From NCBI GenBank assembly GCA_011046405.1, contig DSAR01000041.1, positions 1-8,975 of the forward strand: a stretch of DNA of 8,975 nucleotides, in the 5' to 3' direction. Positions within the stretch are counted from its first letter, which is position 1, and each line of letters starts with the position of its first letter. This DNA is from Chloroflexota bacterium. GTDB lineage: Bacteria > Chloroflexota > Anaerolineae > B4-G1. Under the pieces are notes generated by a model that saw only the letters and a program-made list of their open reading frames with translations, was not told where the DNA came from and ran no database searches. Shown piece by piece: positions 1 through 5,113 of the stretch. A program made the position numbers and the translations under genes.

Positions 1-19
1 ACCTGCGAAGGCAGGTTTT
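1..19 (+). terminator. Possible intrinsic terminator of an upstream gene
   Basis: ACCTGC (1-6) and GCAGGT (11-16) form a 6-bp stem with a GAAG tetraloop, followed directly by a short T run (16-19). It would fit the end of a gene lying left of the window. The stem may extend beyond the window edge and the T tract is short, so the call is tentative. Confidence 0.4.
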
Positions 20-163
20 GCAGTGCGTGATTTTTACGCGCTGTAGCCACGCGGTTTTAACCGCTGTGCGCTGTAATGTGCCATTGTCAAAATAAGACAA
101 GGGCTGGACATAGGCCGAGACGCTTCGTTTTTCCTGGCCTTATGAAAAAAAATTCGGTTCGGA

Positions 164-192
164 TTGACAACTCCCACGCCGTAAGCTATACT
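164..192 (+). promoter_or_regulatory. Sigma70-type promoter of the UPF0173 gene
   Basis: A perfect -35 box TTGACA (164-169) is separated by exactly 17 bp from TATACT (187-192). Transcription would start near 199, giving a 45-nt leader before the AAGGAG ribosome-binding site (233-238) and the ATG at 245. The leader contains a possible 8-codon ORF (204-230), but its start lies too close to the predicted transcript end to be convincing. Confidence 0.8.
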
Positions 193-244
193 TGCAGGAG
201 AAAATGCACGAAACGAGACCCGTGTTATAAGAAAGGAGAACAAA

Positions 245-928
245 ATGGCTATCAAATTGACATGGTACGGTCACTCAACGTTTAACCTGGACATTGATGG
301 CAAAACGATCCTTATCGACCCCTTCATCGCCAATAATCCATTAGCCCCCGTCTCGGTTGACGACGTAGGCGCCGACTATATCCTCGTTACCCACGGGCAT
401 GGAGATCACATGGGTGATACCGTCGAAATTGCCAAACGCACCAACGCCCTCGTCATCTCCAACTTCGAAATCTGCAACTGGCTCCAGGAACAAGGCGTGT
501 CAAACGTCCATCCCCAACACATTGGCGGCGGATTCCCGCATCCCTTTGGTTACCTGAAGCTGACCATCGCCCACCACGGTTCCGCCCTTCCCGATGGCTC
601 TTACGGCGGCAATCCTTGCGGATTACTCCTGACCAGCGAGAACAAGAAACTGTATTTTGCCGGCGACACCGGGCTCTTCTACAGTATGCGGCTCATCGGA
701 GAAGAAGGCCTTGACCTTGCCGTTCTACCCATTGGAGACAATTTCACAATGGGACCAGAGGACGCCCTGCGAGCCGTGAAATTGCTCGAACCAGCGATGG
801 TTATTCCCATCCACTACGACACCTTCGACGTCATCCAACAAAATCCGAAGGCGTGGGCCAAAACCGTTCGAGAGCAAACGTCTTCAAAACCGGTGGTGCT
901 CAGCCCCGGTGAAAGCCTCGACGTCTAA
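245..928 (+). CDS. UPF0173-family metal-dependent hydrolase (metallo-beta-lactamase fold)
   Basis: This 227-residue protein has the layout of the UPF0173 family: a single compact metallo-beta-lactamase domain with no signal peptide, so cytoplasmic. An N-terminal WYGHSTF (7-13) is followed by the metal-binding HGHGDH motif at 50-55. Further candidate ligands are H110/H111 in AHHGS, D141 in FAGDTG and H190 in IPIHYDTF. The full ligand set suggests an active dinuclear metal hydrolase. The family's physiological substrate is not known to me, so none is assigned. The ATG at 245 has a good ribosome-binding site (AAGGAG, 233-238) and its own promoter. The gene is C-rich on its coding strand, unlike the genes to the right, which fits a position on the other side of a replication origin. 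It is followed by 900 bp without a gene. Confidence 0.93.
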   Translation: MAIKLTWYGHSTFNLDIDGKTILIDPFIANNPLAPVSVDDVGADYILVTHGHGDHMGDTVEIAKRTNALVISNFEICNWLQEQGVSNVHPQHIGGGFPHPFGYLKLTIAHHGSALPDGSYGGNPCGLLLTSENKKLYFAGDTGLFYSMRLIGEEGLDLAVLPIGDNFTMGPEDALRAVKLLEPAMVIPIHYDTFDVIQQNPKAWAKTVREQTSSKPVVLSPGESLDV

Positions 929-983
929 CCGCAGGACAATCAAGTTGCCTTCAACGTCGCTCTCGTGTAAGGTCTCAATAAAC

Positions 984-1093
984 GTATCATCTCAATAAAC
1001 CGGGGCAAACTCGCTGTGGTCGGTCTCCTGACCGTGCCCGCTGTGGCTCGGTCGGGAGACCGGCCACAGCTCCCCAACTTATTGAGAAGATAC
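984..1093 (-). mobile_element. MITE copy A (110 bp, non-coding)
   Basis: The element begins GTATCATCTCAATAA and ends TTATTGAGAAGATAC. The imperfect terminal inverted repeats are about 22 bp (18 of 22 match). The 8-bp direct repeat CAATAAAC flanks it exactly (976-983 and 1094-1101) and looks like a target-site duplication. Its core contains hairpins built on CGGTC/GACCG and GCTGTGG/CCACAGC. It is the reverse complement of copy B at 4718-4827, same length, with only about five differences. No coding capacity is visible, so it must have been moved in trans by a transposase not in this window. It lies about 100 bp left of the putative replication origin. Confidence 0.85.
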
Positions 1094-1118
1094 CAATAAA
1101 CCGTAGTGGCCTGAGAAA

Positions 1119-1149
1119 GGAACCTGGGTTTTCCAAAAACCCGGGTTCC
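1119..1149. repeat. Long hairpin, 14-bp stem
   Basis: Arms 1119-1132 and 1136-1149 pair over 14 positions with one G-T wobble and a 3-nt loop. The sequence resembles dispersed AACCCGGGTT-type palindromes. It could end transcripts from the UPF0173 gene, 190 bp upstream, but only a weak T-rich stretch (GATTGATTTT, 1151-1160) follows. I therefore treat it as a repeat-type hairpin with possible terminator activity. Confidence 0.6.
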
Positions 1150-1198
1150 GGATTGATTTTGAATCCATATGGGTCACAGTTGCTTTGTGTAGTATTGA

Positions 1199-1628
1199 AC
1201 CTTGTATATTTTTCTTCTTATTATCTAAAGTAGTCGTAGTAGTAGGGACGTGGATATAGGGGATTGTCTCGCTGGTTTTTCTGATTATCCATAGATATAG
1301 GGGGCGTCGAATTTTCTTTACTGATTGTAGGGGGGAGATGCAAAAAAGTTATCCACATCCGCTTGGGGATAACGGGGGATAATCGAAAAACTTCGGAACC
1401 ATAGTGCTTCGTTGCCGCTGGAAACCTTCCGCCCGCAGGGAAAATAAGCCTATCTGACCCCATAGTTATCCACAGATAAATCCAGTTATCCACAGAAAAA
1501 GGCGAGTTATCCACAGCTTGGAGGAGGGCGATGGTCACTTCTGTCGATTTGAAGACTAAACGTAGGTGTTGGCGGGCGAGGGTGTCCAAATGTAGGGGGT
1601 GTGGATAATTTGAACAGGGTGTGGAAAA
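1199..1628. other. Putative chromosomal replication origin (oriC)
   Basis: Exact DnaA boxes TTATCCACA occur on the + strand at 1349-1357, 1466-1474, 1486-1494 and 1507-1515. One lies on the - strand at 1600-1608. One-mismatch boxes are at 1285-1293 (+), 1364-1372 (-) and 1620-1628 (-). The central three are spaced 20 and 21 bp apart, about two helical turns, and the two rightmost reversed boxes are also 20 bp apart. An AT-rich stretch (1199-1230) with a DnaA-trio-like element (1228-1245) lies on the left edge, a suitable unwinding site. The + strand is C-rich to the left and G-rich to the right (hand count for 241-900: C 205, G 148; for 1861-2280: C 106, G 131). No dnaA or dnaN is in view. 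A DnaA-titrating site or a DnaA-regulated promoter region is the main alternative. Confidence 0.82.
1228..1257 (+). other. DnaA-trio-like element with adjoining weak DnaA box
   Basis: The triplets AAG-TAG-TCG-TAG-TAG-TAG (1228-1245) are followed by a short GC-rich spacer GGACG (1246-1250) and a degenerate reversed DnaA box at 1249-1257. An AT-rich stretch (1199-1227) lies on the 5' side. This order matches the basal unwinding element described for bacterial origins: AT-rich DNA, repeated TAG-like triplets read 3' to 5' as GAT, a GC-rich spacer, then a DnaA box. One triplet (TCG) departs from the pattern. Confidence 0.6.
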
Positions 1629-1680
1629 CCCCATGCGATCCAATCTGTTGAGAAGATGCCCTCGGATGCCGTCAAGCATA

Positions 1681-1708
1681 TTGACGCACTGGGTACTTAT
1701 GCTATACT
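1681..1708 (+). promoter_or_regulatory. Promoter of the Trm112-like/DUF123/HEAT operon
   Basis: TTGACG (1681-1686) and TATACT (1703-1708) are separated by 16 bp, and a TGC directly before the -10 box makes it an extended -10. Transcription would begin near 1715, giving a leader of about 110 nt. The two reversed DnaA boxes at 1600-1628 lie 50-80 bp upstream, so DnaA could influence it. Confidence 0.7.
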
Positions 1709-1827
1709 ATGCAAGGATAATTCAGGGCCTGACCGATGGGGTTCTTGCGCTACTTGAGAGTGTGCAAGAGCGTGCGGCCTTTGGTTGCCCTTCGCTTCTG
1801 GATTGTTTATGTTAGGAGGCCAATGTA

Positions 1828-2073
1828 ATGGTAAAACAGGATTTGCTGGACATTTTACGCTGTCCCTATTGTGTCAGCGGTGAGACGCGCAAACCCGGCG
1901 ATGATCCCGGTCAGCTGGAATTGATACACGATTGTTGGCTGGTGTGTCAAGAACCGGATTGTGATCGGAAATATCCCATCCGCGACGATATCCCCGTGAT
2001 GCTGATTGAAGAAGGGGACAAATGGACCGACGTCGCTGTGCAAGACTTGCCGGTACCTCCCCCTGCCGAGTAA
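1828..2073 (+). CDS. Trm112-like zinc-ribbon protein
   Basis: This 81-residue protein has the Trm112 architecture. CPYC (12-15) and a second pair C40/C45 form a four-cysteine zinc site, followed by the family-typical tail Y-P-I-R-D-D-I-P-V-M-L (49-59). In eukaryotes and archaea Trm112 activates methyltransferases; many bacterial relatives are uncharacterised small proteins, so the partner here is unknown. An extra cysteine, C36, lies near the second pair. The ribosome-binding site AGGAGG (1814-1819) sits 8 nt before ATG 1828. A second ATG at 1823 is followed at once by TAA, giving a start-stop element overlapping the true start (ATGTAATGG). It is the first gene of a tight four-gene unit and the nearest gene to the right of the putative oriC. 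Confidence 0.9.
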   Translation: MVKQDLLDILRCPYCVSGETRKPGDDPGQLELIHDCWLVCQEPDCDRKYPIRDDIPVMLIEEGDKWTDVAVQDLPVPPPAE

Positions 2074-2077
2074 TGCG

Positions 2078-2308
2078 ATGTTTCAATGGCGGGTGATCCT
2101 GTTGGCAACGTTGGCTGTCGTGTTGCTTTTGGGTGGGCTCATCACGCTCATTTTACCCGATCTGTACGAGGGGCCGCTTATCTTCCAGATCGACGATCGA
2201 CATAGCCTCCGGGCGCTCGATGTATTGGCCGGCTTCCTGTTGATTTTGGGGTGCGCGGTGGCCTGGAGCGCTGGGGCGCTTTGGCAGCGGGAAATCCACG
2301 CCCCGTGA
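2078..2308 (+). CDS. Small two-helix membrane protein, function unknown
   Basis: This 76-residue protein has two clear hydrophobic segments, roughly residues 5-26 (VILLATLAVVLLLGGLITLI) and 48-68 (DVLAGFLLILGCAVAWSAGAL). About 20 polar residues (LYEGPLIFQIDDRHSLRALD) separate them, suggesting a helical hairpin in the cytoplasmic membrane. I chose ATG 2078 because translation upstream of it in this frame would overlap Trm112 and because it lies only 4 nt after that gene's stop, typical of translational coupling. I do not recognise a family. Its place between the Trm112-like and DUF123 genes implies co-transcription. Confidence 0.72.
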   Translation: MFQWRVILLATLAVVLLLGGLITLILPDLYEGPLIFQIDDRHSLRALDVLAGFLLILGCAVAWSAGALWQREIHAP

Positions 2309-2337
2309 CCAGCGGCGGCAGAAGCGAAGGGTAACCT

Positions 2338-2802
2338 TTGGTTGCACGCGCTTGCTTAGGGGAACTGCCGCCAGAACCGGCGACGTACGTGCTTCTCTTG
2401 CGCCTGAAATGCCCCGTCGACCTCACCGTCGGGAAACTGGGGCGCTTTTCGTTCCCATGCGGTTGTTATGCCTATGTGGGCAGCGCGCATGGACCGGGTG
2501 GGTTGGCGGCCCGCATTGCTCGACATCTGCGACGGGCCAAGACGCTGCATTGGCACATCGACTATCTGCGCGCTCACGCTCAACCGGTCGCCGTCTGCTA
2601 TTACGTGGGTGAGGAAAGATGCGAATGCCGGTGGGCGCGGGCATTCGCGACGATGACAGGCGCGGAGACCCCGGCGGCCCGTTTTGGCGCTTCCGATTGC
2701 CGTTGCCCCTCTCACCTTTTTCATTTCGCCACGACGCCAGACCTGGCGGCTTTCGGTCAAGCGGTGGAGGAGCGGATATTGATGGAGACCTTCAGTGATT
2801 GA
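2338..2802 (+). CDS. DUF123 (GIY-YIG-like) domain protein
   Basis: The 154-residue protein matches the DUF123 family, a GIY-YIG-like fold sometimes fused to endonuclease III. ATYVLLLRL (15-23) corresponds to the GIY strand and YAYVGSAHGPGGLAARIARHLR-type sequence (44-65) to the YIG strand plus the following helix with R59. HWHIDYL (71-77) and the C-terminal FGASDCRCPSHLFHF segment are also typical. Catalytic activity of such stand-alone proteins is not established to my knowledge; a nucleic-acid role is inferred from the fold. The start is TTG 2338, served by AAGGG at 2327-2331 with 6-nt spacing; no ATG fits. It lies 29 nt after the membrane protein and overlaps the HEAT gene by 8 nt. Confidence 0.87.
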   Translation: MVARACLGELPPEPATYVLLLRLKCPVDLTVGKLGRFSFPCGCYAYVGSAHGPGGLAARIARHLRRAKTLHWHIDYLRAHAQPVAVCYYVGEERCECRWARAFATMTGAETPAARFGASDCRCPSHLFHFATTPDLAAFGQAVEERILMETFSD

Positions 2803-3406
2803 AGCCCTTAGGCATTTCTTGGATTGCATCGAGGCCGGCGATGACCGGCGCACCGAGGCGGCGGCCCAGGCCCTGGTCGGCGCGGCCGATGTGGCGAGCG
2901 CTGTGCTCCCGTCCTTGCGCGACCTCCTGCATGACGCCGACGCCGATCGTCGCTGGTGGGGCGTCCGTGGGCTGGCGGCCATAGGCACCGGAACTGGACG
3001 AGAGAGGCTGGTTGGGATATTGACCAAAGAGTTAACCACCGCGTTAGCTGACGCCGATCCTGGCGTGCGCGCTTGTGCGGCCCAGGCCGCCGGAGCGTTG
3101 CGCCTCCGCGAAACGATCCCCGATCTCGTGGATTGTCTGGCCGATCCCGATCCCCTGGCGGCCCGCGTGGCCGCCGATAGCCTGAGTCAAATCGGCGCGC
3201 CGGCGGTCCCGGCCCTCGTCGCCGCCCTCCAGACTGGAGAGACGCCTGTGCGCGCCGGCGCCGCGCGGGCCCTGTACCTCATCCAACCGGAGCAGGCCGT
3301 CAGCGCGCTTTGTGAGGCGCTGGACGACCCCAGCGCCATCGTTACCCACTACGCCAGCGAAGCCCTGGAGCAAATGGGCGTGGGCTTGGTGCTCTTCCAC
3401 CCTTGA
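2795..3406 (+). CDS. HEAT-repeat (PBS-lyase-like) protein
   Basis: The 203-residue protein is made of about five helical HEAT repeats of the short PBS-lyase type. Recognisable units include LLHDADADRRWWGVRGLAAIG, ALADADPGVRACAAQAAGAL, CLADPDPLAARVAADSLSQIG, ALQTGETPVRAGAARALYLI and ALDDPSAIVTHYASEALEQMG. Such alpha-solenoids act as protein-protein scaffolds; no catalytic residues are evident. There is no signal peptide or membrane segment. The start is GTG 2795, preceded by GGAGA (2784-2788) inside the DUF123 gene, and overlaps that gene's last 8 nt, which indicates translational coupling. The last gene of the unit, it is followed by a 286-bp repeat-bearing gap. Its partner is unknown. Confidence 0.88.
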   Translation: MIEALRHFLDCIEAGDDRRTEAAAQALVGAADVASAVLPSLRDLLHDADADRRWWGVRGLAAIGTGTGRERLVGILTKELTTALADADPGVRACAAQAAGALRLRETIPDLVDCLADPDPLAARVAADSLSQIGAPAVPALVAALQTGETPVRAGAARALYLIQPEQAVSALCEALDDPSAIVTHYASEALEQMGVGLVLFHP

Positions 3407-3486
3407 CAGTTGAGCTTGTCCGGGTGTAACGACCCAGATCGTCCAATTGGGAAACGGAGACGCACTGAGGAGATATAGAGCGACAC

Positions 3487-3552
3487 TACCCGACATTCCT
3501 GGCCGAAAGCCTGATTTTTTATCACGAATCACACGAATAAGCGAATTTCACG
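3487..3552. repeat. CGAAT-type dispersed repeat, copy 1
   Basis: The segment runs TACCCGACATTCCTGG, then GCCTGATTTTTTATCACG, then ATCACACGAATAAGCGAAT. The first block recurs at 4860-4875 (one substitution pair). The second and third recur in reverse complement at about 4936-4981. It lies between the HEAT gene and the nitrilase with no ORF. The same CACGAAT/ATTCGTG unit appears again at 7862-7889. Confidence 0.6.
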
Positions 3553-3582
3553 TGTAACAGCTGATCAGTATACCCGTGCAGA

Positions 3583-3656
3583 GCGGATCACAATCCGCCG
3601 CCTGGGTGGTGATGGAAGCCGACACGTTACCTGCAAGTGACCGGATTGTGATCCGG
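3583..3656. repeat. Paired palindromes GGATCACAATCC / GGATTGTGATCC
   Basis: GCGGAT-CACA-ATCCGC (3583-3598) and CCGGAT-TGTG-ATCCGG (3641-3656) are each 6-bp-stem hairpins with 4-nt loops. They are also reverse complements of each other over 14 bp (3584-3597 and 3642-3655) across a 44-bp spacer. The pair could fold as two small hairpins or one cruciform, as REP/BIME-like elements do. It ends 36 bp before the nitrilase start, so it may form part of its 5' leader or act as an operator. Confidence 0.7.
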
Positions 3657-3692
3657 CAGGCACAAAGTGAGCAGTTTATCTATGGAGGCCCA

Positions 3693-4688
3693 ATGCAACA
3701 AGCACAAGGTCTGGTGAGGGTCGCCGTGATTCAACATCCGCCGGTCTTTTTGAACGTCGAGGAAAGTCTGAAACAGGCCCGCCGTTTTGTGATAGAGGCG
3801 GCAGAGCAGGGCGCAGCCATCGTCGTTTTTCCCGAGACCTGGCTGCCCGGTTACCCAGTGTGGTTAGATTTCTCGCCCCGCGCGGCGCTGTGGGATTACG
3901 CCCCGGCCAAGGCGCTCTACCAAGCGCTAGTGGAGAACGCCCTCACGATACCTGGCCCGCGCCTGGCGGCGTTGCTGGACCTGGCCCGCGAGACCGGTGT
4001 CTATCTCGTCGTGGGGGCCCACGAACTGGCGGGAGGGACGCTGTATAACACCATCGTCTACGTCGACCGGGGTGGGAAGGACTTCCGAATCCACCGCAAG
4101 CTGATGCCCACCTATACCGAGCGTATGCTCTGGGGGCGGGGAGATGGCAGCACGTTGAGCGTGCTGGATACGGCGTGGGGCGTCCTGGGAGGCCTGATCT
4201 GCTGGGAGCACTGGATGCCCCTGGCGCGGGCGGCGATGCACGCGCGCGGTGAGACGATCCACGTGGCCCAGTGGCCGGCGGTGAAAGATCTGCACCACCT
4301 GGCCAGTCGGCATTACGCTTTCGAGGGCCAGTGTTTCGTGATCGCCGCCGGCTGTATCCTGACCCGGGGAGAAGCGATCTCGGGCTTCAAGTCGCTGGGC
4401 AAGCCAAACGACGCCGGTCTCGAGCTCCTGGAGGCGATGCCAGGCGACGACGCTGACCTGATCCTGCGGGGCGGGAGCGCCGTCATTGGGCCGGATACCG
4501 AGTACGTACTCGAGCCGGTGATCGGGCGGGCCGCCGTCATCTACGCCGACCTTCACCTGGAGCAGATTGCCCAGGGTCATCTGACGATGGATACTCAGGG
4601 CCATTACGCCCGCCCAGACGTCTTCCACCTGGAGGTCGACGACCGCCCGCAGGTGAACGTGACGTTCAAGAACGGTGTGGGTAAGTAA
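3693..4688 (+). CDS. Nitrilase (carbon-nitrogen hydrolase superfamily)
   Basis: The 331-residue enzyme has the nitrilase triad: E48 (FPETWLPGYP), K136 (HRKLMPTYTER) and C170 (GGLICWEHWMP), with the second glutamate E143. The CWEHWMP and LMPTYTERMLWGRGDG stretches are typical of true nitrilases, which hydrolyse nitriles to carboxylic acid and ammonia by a thioimidate intermediate, rather than of amidases. The enzyme should be cytoplasmic and form spirals or other oligomers, as is usual for the family. I chose ATG 3693 because GGAGG (3684-3688) precedes it and homology begins at VRVAVIQHPP. A longer reading from GTG 3576 would translate the paired palindromes. It stands alone between repeat-rich gaps, so context gives no clue to its substrate; cyanide dihydratase-like activity is a less likely alternative. 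Confidence 0.92.
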   Translation: MQQAQGLVRVAVIQHPPVFLNVEESLKQARRFVIEAAEQGAAIVVFPETWLPGYPVWLDFSPRAALWDYAPAKALYQALVENALTIPGPRLAALLDLARETGVYLVVGAHELAGGTLYNTIVYVDRGGKDFRIHRKLMPTYTERMLWGRGDGSTLSVLDTAWGVLGGLICWEHWMPLARAAMHARGETIHVAQWPAVKDLHHLASRHYAFEGQCFVIAAGCILTRGEAISGFKSLGKPNDAGLELLEAMPGDDADLILRGGSAVIGPDTEYVLEPVIGRAAVIYADLHLEQIAQGHLTMDTQGHYARPDVFHLEVDDRPQVNVTFKNGVGK

Positions 4689-4717
4689 TGTGGATATGTT
4701 TTACCCAAATTAATTGG

Positions 4718-4827
4718 CTATCTTCTCAATAAGTTGGGGAGCTGTGGCCGGTCTCCCGACCGAGCCACAGCGGGCACGGTCAGGAGACCGGCCCGAGCGA
4801 GTTTGACCCGGTTTATTGAGATGATAC
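4718..4827 (+). mobile_element. MITE copy B (110 bp, non-coding)
   Basis: The ends are CTATCTTCTCAATAAG and TTTATTGAGATGATAC. The element is flanked by the direct repeat TTAATTGG (4710-4717 and 4828-4835; a ninth base, C, also matches), a target-site duplication. It is about 95% identical to copy A in opposite orientation and has the same length. The first base is C where copies A and C have G. The core holds a hairpin GCTGTGGC-CGGTC-TCCC-GACCG-A-GCCACAGC (4741-4771) followed by a second built on CGGGC/GCCCG. It starts 30 bp after the nitrilase stop and may help end that transcript. Confidence 0.88.
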
Positions 4828-4859
4828 TTAATTGGCATAAAACGTAAGGCCTCTTTTGT

Positions 4860-4985
4860 TACCCGACATCTCTGGATCACGAATGTCACGAATGGACAAA
4901 TCACACGAATGGTCGAATGTCAAAAAACATTCGTGACATTCGACCATTCGTGTGATTCGTGATCGGAAATCAGGCTCTTGGCCTC
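4860..4985. repeat. CGAAT repeat block with perfect 24-bp hairpin
   Basis: The block holds many CACGAAT and ATTCGTG units. Arms 4899-4922 and 4934-4957 are perfect reverse complements over 24 bp, with an 11-nt loop. The left part shares TACCCGACAT and ATCACGAAT with copy 1 at 3487. The right part (4936-4981) is the reverse complement of that copy, including AAATCAGGCT and GGCC. Two inverted copies of one dispersed repeat therefore appear to have met head to head. There is no ORF. Together with MITE B and the 10-bp repeat it fills the 425-bp gap between nitrilase and aminopeptidase. Confidence 0.75.
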
Positions 4986-5015
4986 AATCTGTGTGAATCT
5001 GTGAAAATCTGTGTC
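4986..5015 (+). repeat. 10-bp tandem repeat AATCTGTGnn, three units
   Basis: AATCTGTG occurs at 4986, 4996 and 5006, giving an exact 10-bp period, one helical turn. The units end in TG, AA and TC. It adjoins the CGAAT repeat block and is 100 bp upstream of the aminopeptidase start. No function is evident. Confidence 0.7.
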
Positions 5016-5113
5016 CAATGTGGTACCCCTGGCCTGAACGGTTACCCACATTTTACAGGTTACGCGGTGCATATATCAAATGAGAGAAAAGCAGACTATA
5101 GGAGGAGAACCCA

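Noticed and set aside
204..230. Eight-codon leader ORF (MHETRPVL) before the UPF0173 gene
   Set aside because: Its ribosome-binding site would overlap the predicted transcript start and the spacing is too short. There is no run of regulatory codons.
1221..1679. 152-codon open frame on the - strand across the DnaA-box cluster
   Set aside because: It covers the repeated DnaA boxes and the trio element, shows no recognisable domain and has low-complexity composition. It is a chance frame in non-coding DNA.
3576..3692. Upstream GTG extension of the nitrilase (39 extra residues)
   Set aside because: It would translate the paired palindromes, has no family similarity, and the ATG at 3693 has its own GGAGG.
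3927..4628. 233-codon - strand frame inside the nitrilase gene
   Set aside because: It is an antisense shadow caused by high GC codon use; the + strand gene carries the catalytic triad.
4689..4697. Extra DnaA-like box TGTGGATAT after the nitrilase
   Set aside because: It is a single one-mismatch site with no partners; TTACCCACA at 5042-5050 is also isolated. Neither suggests a second origin.
4986..5015. CRISPR array formed by the short tandem repeats
   Set aside because: Units are only 10 bp with no spacers, and no cas genes are nearby. The CGAAT blocks likewise lack regular unique spacers.
5052..5079. Promoter for pepA (TTTACA, then TATCAA)
   Set aside because: The -35 is fair but the -10 is poor and alternatives give wrong spacing; not supportable from sequence.
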